Assembly (NCBI GenBank): GCA_964640665.1
Contig: CAZXHT010000023.1
Coordinates: forward strand, 3,716 to 67,715
DNA: 64,000 bases
Direction of reading: 5' to 3'
Origin: DATKYQ01 sp964640665
GTDB lineage: Bacteria > Myxococcota > B64-G9
A program made the position numbers and the translations under genes. Each line of letters opens with the position of its first letter. Position 1 is the stretch's first letter. The notes under the pieces are model-generated. The model worked only from the letters and a program-made list of their open reading frames with translations, had not been told where the DNA came from and did not search any database. Shown here piece by piece: positions 51,808-61,355 of this stretch.

Positions 51808-53604
51808 TTACTGCTTGACTGCCTGGAACGTCAGAGGAAACGAAATAGAGATGCCCTTATCGCGGTTGCGCAGGAATCTTAAAGCGCGTACCTGCTTCAT
51901 CAGACACCGGCCGAATCTGGTCTGCTCGAGTTTGGTTGGCTCCAGATTTACGCTCGTTACCTTGCCGCCAGAGTCGATGCTGAATTTCAACTTCAGCCCG
52001 ACGCTCTGGCCCAACTTTTCGTCCACCAGGTGCTCGTCGGCGCAGCGCTGGAGCCTGTCTCCTCGCCGGCGCAACACACGCTCTATCATCTTGCGGGTCA
52101 ACTTCGGCAGGACCTTCGGCCGCTGGTTGTCCGGCGGTTTTTTGATCGCGGCCACCTGCTTGCCGTCAGCTATCGTCGCGGGTGAATCGGACGCCCGGTG
52201 CGCCCCTCCGTCGGTGTCCATCACGTCGGAAGGCGCCGAGATCGCCCGGCCGCCGTCCAGGGCGGCGTCCGGGCCCGGACCCGCGACGGCCGGGCCGGCA
52301 TCGACCGAGTGATTGCTCCGCAGGAGAGGCAGACCCCAGATCAACCCGGCCGCGACGATCGCGACAGCCGGGAGGACGGCGCCTACGAGCCAGACTCCCT
52401 TGCTTGAACGCCCGAGATCCTTTCTCTGCGATACAGAGTGTAACGAACTCGAGTCAATTACAGGCGTCATGTCCGTAAAGGACACATCGCCGCCGGCTGC
52501 GCCGGCCTGCTCCCCGGCCTCTACCCGGCTGGCGTCGATGTCGACCGAGGGCCTGAGATCGTCTGCCGACCTGGGAGCGATGAACCCGACCAGGGCCGTC
52601 TTGAACTCCCGGGCGCTCTGGAAGCGCTGCTCTATATCCTTGTGAAGCGCCCGGGCCAGGATCATGTCCAGCTTCTCGGGAATCTCCGAGCGGCTCAGGC
52701 TTATCGGAGGGGGATCGAGGTGCAGCACCTTGTGCAGCGTGTCAACGTCGGTGGTCGAGTGGAAAAGCCTGACCCCGGACAGCGACTCCCAGAGCACTAC
52801 TCCCATGGCGAAGATGTCCGCCCGGTGATCTGTGATCCCCTTGAGTTGCTCGGGGGCCATGTAGGCGAACTTGCCCTTGATGAAGCCCGGCATGGTCTGG
52901 GTGATGCGCGAGGCTGCCTTGGCGATTCCGAAGTCTATTATTTTCACCCAGCCGTCAACCGTGACCAGGATGTTCTGGGGCGATATATCACGATGGACGA
53001 TGTCGTGCTTCTTGCCGTCCGCCGTTTTCAGCTCGTGGGCATAAGCCAGGCCGTCGAGAGTCTGCATGGTGATGTTGATCGCCATGTCGGCGGGAATTTT
53101 CACGCCCTTCTTGCGATAGGTGCGCTGGATATTGGCCAGCGACTCGCCGGGGACGTGCTCCATCACGCAGTAGAGCAGGTCGCCCGTCTTTTCCAGGTTG
53201 TACATCTGGACGATGTTGGGATGGTGCATCAGCACGGTGATCTTGGCCTCGTCCACCAGTGCCCGGGAAAAACTCTCGTCCTTGGCCAGGTGGGGATGCA
53301 GAACCTTCAAGATCACCTCGCGCTCGAACCCCTCGGCACCACCCAGCTTGGCCAGGTAGATGTCGCCCATGCCGCCGCCGGCCATGCGGCGCAGATCGTG
53401 AAATTTTCCGAACTTGCTCGGGAAGCTCTTCTCGAACGGCGACTTGATGCTGCCGCCCTGCGCCTCGACGCCCTCGGCCCCGGGAGATAGCGTGATCTCC
53501 TGGCCGCACTTCTTGCATTTGAAGCGCACACTGCGTGTGGCGAGTTTCTTGTCGGAAACCTTGTATTCCGAAGAGCAATTATCGCAGACGATTCTGAGTT
53601 CCAT
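51808..53604 (-). CDS. Membrane Ser/Thr protein kinase with AgmX/TonB-like tail
   Basis: A 598-residue eukaryotic-like kinase. It has an N-terminal MJ0042-type zinc ribbon (CDNC ... CKKCGQEI, residues 8-37) and a kinase domain with glycine loop MAGGGMGDIYL, Lys in EVILKVLHP, catalytic HRDISPQN, DFG in IIDFGIAKA and APE in YMAPEQL. A single TM helix lies at about 403-426, then an acidic/Pro linker and an AgmX/PglI-type TonB-like C-domain from about 510 (LKFSIDSGGKVTSVNLE). All catalytic residues are present. It is convergent with the FecR gene (7-base gap) and divergent from the macroglobulin-like gene, so it may regulate either. Confidence 0.92.
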   Translation of the reverse strand: MELRIVCDNCSSEYKVSDKKLATRSVRFKCKKCGQEITLSPGAEGVEAQGGSIKSPFEKSFPSKFGKFHDLRRMAGGGMGDIYLAKLGGAEGFEREVILKVLHPHLAKDESFSRALVDEAKITVLMHHPNIVQMYNLEKTGDLLYCVMEHVPGESLANIQRTYRKKGVKIPADMAINITMQTLDGLAYAHELKTADGKKHDIVHRDISPQNILVTVDGWVKIIDFGIAKAASRITQTMPGFIKGKFAYMAPEQLKGITDHRADIFAMGVVLWESLSGVRLFHSTTDVDTLHKVLHLDPPPISLSRSEIPEKLDMILARALHKDIEQRFQSAREFKTALVGFIAPRSADDLRPSVDIDASRVEAGEQAGAAGGDVSFTDMTPVIDSSSLHSVSQRKDLGRSSKGVWLVGAVLPAVAIVAAGLIWGLPLLRSNHSVDAGPAVAGPGPDAALDGGRAISAPSDVMDTDGGAHRASDSPATIADGKQVAAIKKPPDNQRPKVLPKLTRKMIERVLRRRGDRLQRCADEHLVDEKLGQSVGLKLKFSIDSGGKVTSVNLEPTKLEQTRFGRCLMKQVRALRFLRNRDKGISISFPLTFQAVKQ

Positions 53605-53752
53605 TAATCCTTAATATATCACCCATATTAGACACGAAGACAGCATATATTTATACAGACTTTAGGGTATCGCGAGAACCCGGCGTGCTGGGTGTTGTCC
53701 TAAACACGGTGCGTTAAATTAAAACAACTCGTGATGTCGGCAGTTTGGTCCG

Positions 53753-53758
53753 TATAAT
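53753..53758 (+). promoter_or_regulatory. -10 box of the macroglobulin-like gene
   Basis: TATAAT, 30 bases before ATG 53789, with a poor -35 region. The 184-base divergent gap (53605-53788) also has a TATAAA-like box on the minus strand near 53650-53655 that could serve the kinase gene. Nothing else was seen in the gap. Confidence 0.4.
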
Positions 53759-53788
53759 AGCCATACCGCGACCACAAGGAGAGTCGAG

Positions 53789-56700
53789 ATGCTACGAATA
53801 GTCAGCACTATTACGGTTGCCACGTTGCTTTTTGCACCTCTGGCATGGGGCAGTTCCTTCCATGACGCCCTCAGGGCCATGGCCCGGGGCGACTATCTCG
53901 CCGCGGCCTCGCGGCTTGCGGGAATCCCGGCTTCGAGGCCGGAAGCGGCGCTCGCCGGGCTTGCCCGGGGCCGGGCTCTTTTGCTGGCCGGGCACTATAG
54001 GCAGGCTAAGAAAACCTACGCGTCTGTTCTCGATCATGCGCGTCCGGGCTCTCCGTACGCACAGAAAGCCCGGTTCGGCATGGCCGAGTGCCTGGCCGCC
54101 GTGAAACGATTCGAACCGGCCGAGCGTCTCTTCGCCGAGGCGCTCGATGAGTTGACGGCGGATAAGCGCCGCCGCGCCATCGCGGGACGCTTCGTTCAAC
54201 TGGGAGACGAGAACCTCGAACCGCCCGAGGGCCGGGTCGCGGATCCTTCCCGGGCCGAACAATTCTTCCGGGCGGCCGTCGAGGTCGGCGCCACGGGCGA
54301 GATGGCGGAACAAGTCAAGATCAAGATCGGTCGCAGCCTGGCCGCCCAAAACCGACACCTCGACGCGGCCCGCTATCTGGATGTCTTCTGCTCCGAACAT
54401 GAAAAATCCCCCCGCCTGCCCGAGGCTCTCTATCTGGCAGGCAAGGCTCATCTCGATGCCGGCCAGCCCGATACGGCCCGTCGGGCATTCACCGATTTGC
54501 TGGCCTTGCATCCCAAGGCGGCCCGCGCCCCGCGGGCCGCCTTCCTGCTATCACGCACGTTCGGCATGCCGAAACCGAATAATGACCGCAACCTAAGCTG
54601 GGGCCTGTACACGCTCGGGCGTTACATTCACGATTGGCCCAAGGACGAACATCACGAGCAGGCCCGCCTGGAAGCGGCCCTGGCTCCATTGCACGCCAAG
54701 CGGCAGGCCGAGGCGGAACAAGCGCTGAGAATCTACATCGCATCGGGCGGTCCTGCAGACAACCTGGCCAGCGCCCGCTACCACCTGGGAGAAGCCCTGG
54801 CCGCACAAAAACGCTACCTGAAGGCCGCAGCCGCCTTTCGCGACTACCTGCAAAAGCACCCCGCGCACGGCTTCTGGCTGCAAGCCCGCCGGGGAATCGA
54901 GGACATGGCCTTCAAGCAGGCAGAAGACGCTTTCACGGGAAAGAAGTGGAAGCAAGCGATCGAGGGCTTCGCTGCCTTTACCTTGGCTTACCCGGCTGCC
55001 GCGCGCACCCCGCAGGCATTGCTCAAACAGGCCCTGGCCAAGATCGAGTTGAACGACATCGCGGGAGCTTTGACACTGCTCTCGACTTTGACCACCAAGT
55101 TTCCCAAAGACAAGTCCGCCGCCGATGGCTGGTACCGAACCGGACTGCTGCTCGAGGAAAAACGCGCAGATATTATGAAAGCCCGACAGGCTTACGAGAA
55201 GGCCACACAGAGTCCCGGCGGCAACTCCCATGCATCGGCCAGGCTGGCAGCCCTGGACGAGCCCGGGCTGGTTGTCGAATCTCCGCCGGTGTTTCACAGC
55301 GGAGACAAGCCGGCATTAACCTGGCACGCGCGCAACGTCGAGTCTGTCAAGGTGAACATCTATCACATCGAGGCCGAGGACTTTTTCAAAGACCGCATGC
55401 AGATGGAGTCCGTTATCGACATGGACATCGCCTTGTGTGCACCCGACAAAACCTTCGATGTACCCGTGAGCGGCTACAGAAAACACATTCGCATTACTCA
55501 GCAAGTACCTTTGAAAATCAAGTCACCGGGTCTTTACCTGGTGCACCTTATGGCCGGCGAGTTGGAAGCCACTACCGCTGTCGTAGTTTCCGACCTGGGT
55601 ATGATTATAAAGAACGGCCCGGGCAAAATCTTCGTCTTCAGCCAGAATCTGAAAAAAACGCTGCCCATGGGAGGCACGCGTATCATCGTCGCCGACGGAA
55701 ATAAGATCGTGGCCGAGGGCAAGACCGGCAAAGACGGCGTCTGGCAACACGACCTGCCGGAAAACGAATCCGGCGACGGCCTGCGGGCGCTTGCAATCCG
55801 CGGCGGCCATTTGGCATGGACCGGCATCGACTACAATGGAGGGCAACCTCAAACGGCCTCTTCCCCGCGTGCCTTCATCTTCACCGACAGGCCCGCCTAC
55901 CGTCCGGGTGACAGCGTCACGATCGCCGGTATCGTACGTGACCGTCCCGGCCAAAAGGCTTCAGGCTATCGTCCGGGCGACATTGTCCATATCGACGTCA
56001 ATCTATCGCAGGCCAAGCTCACGGAGACTGCCAAGCTGGATGAGTTCGGTGTGTTTCACAAGAAGATCACCCTAGATCCGGCCATCTCGGCCGGGCGCTA
56101 CGGCATCAGCGTGCGCGCCCACAGAAGCGCCGCCTTCGGCTGCAGCTTCAACGTGCGACGCTACCGATTACCGGCCTACGATCTATCGGCCTCCTTCGAC
56201 CAATCGGTGGTCTTCCGCGGCGAGCCGCTTGAAGGAGTCATTCGCGTTCGCCACCGCAGCGGTGCCCCGGCAGCCTTCGAGAAAATCAGCTATCGTCTCG
56301 ATGATGCGCAAACCTGGCGCCAGGCGACCTGCGATGAGCGCGGACAAGTTCGTTTTTCCTTCCCCACCCGGGCGATGGAACAAACCCACAAAGCCGTGCT
56401 GCAGATGAAACTGCCGCGTCTCAACCTGCAGCAAGAGGCCACGGCCCTGGTGGCGGCGGAAGGTTACTCTGTTTCGCTGTCTGCCGGACAAAAAACGATT
56501 TTCGCCGGCCAGTCATTCGACTTGCGGATCGCGGTGAACGCCCCGGACGGCAAACCACGCTCTGCCAACCTCAGACTACGGGCCGTAAAGAGACTGCCCG
56601 GCACAAACGCCGAAGTTCGCGTGCTCGATCGTAAAATCGAAGTGCCGCCGTCCGGCAAGCTGTGTTTGCCTGTCAGCCTGTCCGGCAAGGGAGTACACAT

Positions 56701-59700
56701 CATCAGGATCTACGGCAGCGACCGGGCCGGACATCCGATAAGCGCCGAGCTGGGCCTGAGCACCGTCGGTGAAGACGAACCGGGATTCTTCCTCGACCTG
56801 GAGCGTTCCGAGCTGACCATGGGCGCACCCGCCAAAATGATCATCCGTAGTCACATGGACCGGGCGCTGGTACTATTGACCTGCGAAACGGACGAAATCC
56901 TGAACTACCGCACCGTCAGACTGTCGCGCGGCGAGAACAAGATCGAGATCCCGCTGTCTCTGAAGTTAGTGCCCAACTTCGTGCTGGCGGCCGCAGCCAT
57001 GAACAAGGATCGCCTCTACACCGCCTCGCGGGCCGTGCGTGTGACGCGCAAGCTCGTCCTGACGGTGCGCCCCGATCACAAGCGTTACGGTCCGGGCGAC
57101 GAGGTCAACCTTACCCTGATAGCCCGCGACGCAGACGGTCACCCGATCGATGCGCGCCTGGTCGTGGCGGTCGTCGATGAGACCCTTTATAAGGTGTTCC
57201 CGGAGAACCTACCCGATTTAATCGAGACCTTCCAGCAGTTGCGCCCCGAAGGAGAAATAGAGACGATCTCGTCGAACGCTTACCGTTTTCCGGAGGTCGA
57301 GGCCTCCGAGGTCGAGAAGGCCGAGGTCGAAGAAGCCGAAGACTCGGCCGCCATGGCCGCCCTGGGCGCCCGGCGTCGCAAGATGACCAAGAGGGCCACC
57401 GCTGATTTTTCCAAGATGGCCAAAACGGAGGGGCTCGTAGGCGGCTCGATGGGCTACGGGATGGGAGCCGGCGGATTGGGAGCCGGCGGGCGCGGCCGGG
57501 GCGGAGGCGGCAAAGCCTACATGCGCATGGGCAGGGCACAGGCGTCAGGCTCAGGAGCTCTACGCAAATATTTCAGCCAGACCGCGGCATTCTTTCCCGC
57601 GCTGCGCACAGGCAGAGACGGCGTGGCCAATGTGACCTTCAGGCTGCCCGATACCTTGACTACCTGGCGGATAACAACCCGCGGCGTCACCCGCGACACC
57701 CAACTCGGAGAGGATCGTACCAAGTTGGTGGCCAGCCGGCAGTTCTGGGCAGAGTTGATTGCGCCGCCCGCACTGGAAGAAGGCGACAGCCTGCAGCCCG
57801 CAGCGCGCGTGTACAACGACAGCCGCGCAAAACTCGAGGCGACCGTCAAACTGGCCGTTGCCGGGGCAACATTTTCACAGGCAGTGACCATCAAGCCGCT
57901 CGGAAGCGCCGAGGTGTTTTTCAAATCGCTGTCAGTTCCCACGGACTCGGCTGGAAAAATGCGCTTCGAGCTTTCGGCCGCCGCCGGCGATCTCTCGGAT
58001 CATCTGGTTCGCGAATTGCCGGTCGTGCCGCGCGGCGTGCGCGAGCAGGTGCTGGCCTCGGGACTTCTCATAAAAAGTACCAGCCGCACCATGAAATTGG
58101 ATGAAGGCCTCTCTTCGGCCCGCATCGATCTGCGCCTGGACGCCCGCCTGAGCCACATCATCCTGGCCGGTGAACTCGATCCGCTCCTGTTCGGCGATCG
58201 ACCCGAGGAGGCCCTGGTTGCTCTGAACATCCTCGAGCAGATCGGGCCCCGGGCGAATGCCACCATGCGCGACATGGTGATGGCCCGCCTCAGGCGCGCT
58301 CTGCGACACCTGGTAATCACTCAAAAATCCAACGGCGGCTGGGCGTTTTCCCGGCAACAGAACAGCAGCGACCCGGTCATGACGGCCCGGGCGCTGCGGG
58401 CGCTGGCCAGGGCACGCAAGCTCGAAGGCGCCCTGGGCTGGAACTTTCCCCAGGCCGGTTACCAGAAAGCACTGGAAATCTTGAAGGGCTATCTGGTCTC
58501 TCTGCAGCCCAACGATTTCGTGCGACGGGTTGAGGTGATCTACGCTTTAGCGCACGAGGGCCGGGCCCAGATTCCGCAGGTGCACCTGCAACGAATGCAC
58601 CGCCTGCGCAGCAGTCTTCCCACAGGCGCCCAGGCAATGCTGGGCCTGACCTGGAGCCTGCTCGATCGGCCCGAAAAGGCCGCCGAACTGGCCAAGCCGA
58701 TAAGAAACGCTCTCAACCAGGCTGCGTCCGGAAAAATCGTTTTCTCCTGGCAACCGCGCTGGAACGACCCGACATGCGAGCGCGCCCGCGCGCTCGAACT
58801 GCTTGCGCAGGTTGCGCCCTCCGATCCCCTCGTCAAACAGGGCACGACTTGGCTGCTCGGAGGCGGCACGGCTTTCGGCTGGCTGTTTCCCGAGCAGGCC
58901 GAGGCCGTGACGGCGGCACTGGGAAAGACGCTAGCTGCCCCCAATCGACATGAACGTTTCAGGGTCACTATCTCGCTCAACGGCAGCAAGGCCGCCTCGC
59001 TCTCTTTCCCGTCGGCGGAAGGCGGTTACGGTAAATCCTTGACGATCGATCCTGCCTTGCTGCGCACTGGAGACAACAAGCTCGATCTGCATCTCGAAGG
59101 GGATGGCAGTTGCATTTTCCTGGCAACTTTGTCGGGTTATCGTGCCAAGGCCAAACCACCCGCCGAACAGGCTGCGGTCACACTCAAGCGCCACGTCGAG
59201 CCGCTGCCGCAGCCCTATCGCGGACACGAAATCGCAGGCGGCTTCAGCGTGGTCGCGGGCGGCAGCTCTACCTGGATCAACGAGATCGAGAGTATCCCGG
59301 CCGGCAGGCGAGTACGTGTCACACTGAAGATAAAACGCAACTTCGCCACACAGCTGTCTCACTGCGTCCTCGACGAGCGCATCCCGCCCGGCTTCGAACT
59401 GGTCGAGGGCTCGCAAAGCGGCTATCTGGCTCACATGGCACAAAGTGGACGCCGGCTGGCCTTTTACCTATCCAGCTCAAATAGCATCCAAACCATAAGC
59501 TATATCCTGCAGGCTACGAACCCGGGCCGTTATTACTTCGCGCCGGCTCGCTTGATCTCGGTAATCAACCCGGGTACCAGTGTTCTTTCCGCCGGGCGTA
59601 TATTCACTATCGATCCGCCGGGCGCGCGGGAGGTGGATAGACGCACTACTCCCGACGAGCTTTACCATCTTGGCCTGGCGGCAGCCGATGAAAAGCAGCC

Positions 59701-61342
59701 TTCGATGGTCATCGAAAAGCTCGAGCAGCTCTATCAGAAATTCAAACTGCGGGAAAACATCGCCCGCGACGTGCAGGCCAGGCTGCTGTTCGCATCTATC
59801 GAGCTCAAAGATGCGCAACGCATCGTCAAATATTTCGAGTTGGCCAAGGAGAAAAATCCTGACCTGGTCATTCCCTTTGACAAGATCGCGCCGTTGCAAG
59901 CGGCTTATCGCAAGGTCGGATCCCACGAGGCCGGCCTGCACCTGGATCGTGGTGTCTGCGACGCGCGATTCATGTCCGAGGTGCATGGCGTGGGCATTCT
60001 CGAGACGCAGGACGAGATGGCCGAGGCCATCGATCTGCTGCGCGATCAACTCGACTCCTATCCCGATGCCGAACCGGCCGCCAGGGCGACCTACGCCTTC
60101 AGCCAGGTATTGTTCGACCGGGCAGATCGGCTGCGCTCCGGAGAGCCTCTCCCCGGCTTCGACAGGCCCGGGCTGATCGACCAGGTCGTCGAATTGATGT
60201 CCCGCTACCTGGGCCTCTTCCCTGCGGATCCCCAGGCGCCGGCCGCGGTTTACTCGCTGGCCTCCGCCCTGCTCGAGCGCGGGAGCCCGGGCCAGGCAAT
60301 CGACTGGTGTCGAGCCGGACTGCACCGCTTTCCAGAGACCGATCTCTCCCCGGCAATCGCCTACCTGCAAGCCTTCGCGCATTTCAAGCTCGGACAGTAC
60401 GGCCCCTCGTTGAAACTCTGCCGCCAGGTGGTCGACGAGTCCCCCGACCAGGAGAACCAGGACATGGCGCGCTATATCATGGCCCAGATATTCCATGCCC
60501 GCGGCCAATTGGAACGCGCCTTACCTCTTTACAGGATGGTTCGGGACAGCTTCCGCGACGCCGAGGAAACCGTCCGGGAATCTCAAAAGACCTTGCTCGT
60601 GGTACCGGAGGTAATCACGGTGCCGCCAGGCAAGCGTCCGACTCTGACCATGACCGTCCGCAATCTGGAGCGCATCAATTTACGTGCCTACCGGGTCGAC
60701 CCGATGAGCCTCTACCTGGTAAAGGGATCGCTGAGCGATCTGTCCGAAGTCAATCTGGCCGGCATCAAGCCGGTGTTGGCCACTACCCTGCGCCTTAAGA
60801 AAAGAGTCGGGATCACGCGGGAAGAAAAAGAGCCCCTGCGCCTGCCGGGCAAGGGCGCCTATCTGCTGCTGCTGCACGCCGGCTCGCACGCCGAACACAG
60901 CCTGGTGATGGTCGGCGGGCTGTCTTTGGATGTGACGGAGATAGCCGACGAGGGACGGGTGCGGGTGACCGTGCGTACCGCCCGCGGCAAACCGTTACCG
61001 GGAGCCCGGGTGCAGCTCAAAGGCACCGAAGACGAACGTTTCATAGTCGGCCAGACGGACCTGAGAGGCATATTCATAGCCTCCGATATCAACGGGGCCG
61101 TTACGGTGATTGCCCGCGATGCCGGGGCTTTCGGGCTCTATCGCGGCACCGAGAAACTCGAGGGTGAGTCCCCCGAGCCACAGCCTACACCGGACAAGAG
61201 CGTCAGGTACCGCAAGAAAACCACCTACGATTTCGAGGACGATGCCATCAACGGTGAACTCGTGAAACCGGCGGGCAAGGCCGATGCCAAGAACTTCTTC
61301 CAGCAACGTGTCGATGGTATGTCGGCGCAGCAGGCTAAGTAA
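53789..61342 (+). CDS. Alpha-2-macroglobulin-like giant protein with TPR arrays
   Basis: A 2517-residue exported protein (signal MLRIVSTITVATLLFAPLAW). Order: TPR-like helices (about 25-490); macroglobulin beta domains (ARAxxFTDRPAYRPGDSVTI near 694); a Glu-rich then Gly/Met-rich low-complexity insert (about 1171-1250) where a bait region would be; the A2M domain (about 1255-1345: TLTTWRITTRGVTRDTQLGE); a helical toroid (SNGGWAFSRQQNSSDPVMTA near 1514); receptor-like beta domain (about 1840-1930); more TPR (about 1960-2260); a C-terminal carboxypeptidase-regulatory-like domain. No thioester CxEQ motif was found, so covalent protease trapping is unlikely. ATG 53789 has AAGGAG upstream. Perhaps a large periplasmic or surface scaffold or protease trap. 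Confidence 0.8.
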   Translation: MLRIVSTITVATLLFAPLAWGSSFHDALRAMARGDYLAAASRLAGIPASRPEAALAGLARGRALLLAGHYRQAKKTYASVLDHARPGSPYAQKARFGMAECLAAVKRFEPAERLFAEALDELTADKRRRAIAGRFVQLGDENLEPPEGRVADPSRAEQFFRAAVEVGATGEMAEQVKIKIGRSLAAQNRHLDAARYLDVFCSEHEKSPRLPEALYLAGKAHLDAGQPDTARRAFTDLLALHPKAARAPRAAFLLSRTFGMPKPNNDRNLSWGLYTLGRYIHDWPKDEHHEQARLEAALAPLHAKRQAEAEQALRIYIASGGPADNLASARYHLGEALAAQKRYLKAAAAFRDYLQKHPAHGFWLQARRGIEDMAFKQAEDAFTGKKWKQAIEGFAAFTLAYPAAARTPQALLKQALAKIELNDIAGALTLLSTLTTKFPKDKSAADGWYRTGLLLEEKRADIMKARQAYEKATQSPGGNSHASARLAALDEPGLVVESPPVFHSGDKPALTWHARNVESVKVNIYHIEAEDFFKDRMQMESVIDMDIALCAPDKTFDVPVSGYRKHIRITQQVPLKIKSPGLYLVHLMAGELEATTAVVVSDLGMIIKNGPGKIFVFSQNLKKTLPMGGTRIIVADGNKIVAEGKTGKDGVWQHDLPENESGDGLRALAIRGGHLAWTGIDYNGGQPQTASSPRAFIFTDRPAYRPGDSVTIAGIVRDRPGQKASGYRPGDIVHIDVNLSQAKLTETAKLDEFGVFHKKITLDPAISAGRYGISVRAHRSAAFGCSFNVRRYRLPAYDLSASFDQSVVFRGEPLEGVIRVRHRSGAPAAFEKISYRLDDAQTWRQATCDERGQVRFSFPTRAMEQTHKAVLQMKLPRLNLQQEATALVAAEGYSVSLSAGQKTIFAGQSFDLRIAVNAPDGKPRSANLRLRAVKRLPGTNAEVRVLDRKIEVPPSGKLCLPVSLSGKGVHIIRIYGSDRAGHPISAELGLSTVGEDEPGFFLDLERSELTMGAPAKMIIRSHMDRALVLLTCETDEILNYRTVRLSRGENKIEIPLSLKLVPNFVLAAAAMNKDRLYTASRAVRVTRKLVLTVRPDHKRYGPGDEVNLTLIARDADGHPIDARLVVAVVDETLYKVFPENLPDLIETFQQLRPEGEIETISSNAYRFPEVEASEVEKAEVEEAEDSAAMAALGARRRKMTKRATADFSKMAKTEGLVGGSMGYGMGAGGLGAGGRGRGGGGKAYMRMGRAQASGSGALRKYFSQTAAFFPALRTGRDGVANVTFRLPDTLTTWRITTRGVTRDTQLGEDRTKLVASRQFWAELIAPPALEEGDSLQPAARVYNDSRAKLEATVKLAVAGATFSQAVTIKPLGSAEVFFKSLSVPTDSAGKMRFELSAAAGDLSDHLVRELPVVPRGVREQVLASGLLIKSTSRTMKLDEGLSSARIDLRLDARLSHIILAGELDPLLFGDRPEEALVALNILEQIGPRANATMRDMVMARLRRALRHLVITQKSNGGWAFSRQQNSSDPVMTARALRALARARKLEGALGWNFPQAGYQKALEILKGYLVSLQPNDFVRRVEVIYALAHEGRAQIPQVHLQRMHRLRSSLPTGAQAMLGLTWSLLDRPEKAAELAKPIRNALNQAASGKIVFSWQPRWNDPTCERARALELLAQVAPSDPLVKQGTTWLLGGGTAFGWLFPEQAEAVTAALGKTLAAPNRHERFRVTISLNGSKAASLSFPSAEGGYGKSLTIDPALLRTGDNKLDLHLEGDGSCIFLATLSGYRAKAKPPAEQAAVTLKRHVEPLPQPYRGHEIAGGFSVVAGGSSTWINEIESIPAGRRVRVTLKIKRNFATQLSHCVLDERIPPGFELVEGSQSGYLAHMAQSGRRLAFYLSSSNSIQTISYILQATNPGRYYFAPARLISVINPGTSVLSAGRIFTIDPPGAREVDRRTTPDELYHLGLAAADEKQPSMVIEKLEQLYQKFKLRENIARDVQARLLFASIELKDAQRIVKYFELAKEKNPDLVIPFDKIAPLQAAYRKVGSHEAGLHLDRGVCDARFMSEVHGVGILETQDEMAEAIDLLRDQLDSYPDAEPAARATYAFSQVLFDRADRLRSGEPLPGFDRPGLIDQVVELMSRYLGLFPADPQAPAAVYSLASALLERGSPGQAIDWCRAGLHRFPETDLSPAIAYLQAFAHFKLGQYGPSLKLCRQVVDESPDQENQDMARYIMAQIFHARGQLERALPLYRMVRDSFRDAEETVRESQKTLLVVPEVITVPPGKRPTLTMTVRNLERINLRAYRVDPMSLYLVKGSLSDLSEVNLAGIKPVLATTLRLKKRVGITREEKEPLRLPGKGAYLLLLHAGSHAEHSLVMVGGLSLDVTEIADEGRVRVTVRTARGKPLPGARVQLKGTEDERFIVGQTDLRGIFIASDINGAVTVIARDAGAFGLYRGTEKLEGESPEPQPTPDKSVRYRKKTTYDFEDDAINGELVKPAGKADAKNFFQQRVDGMSAQQAK

Positions 61343-61355
61343 CGCACCGCCATTT

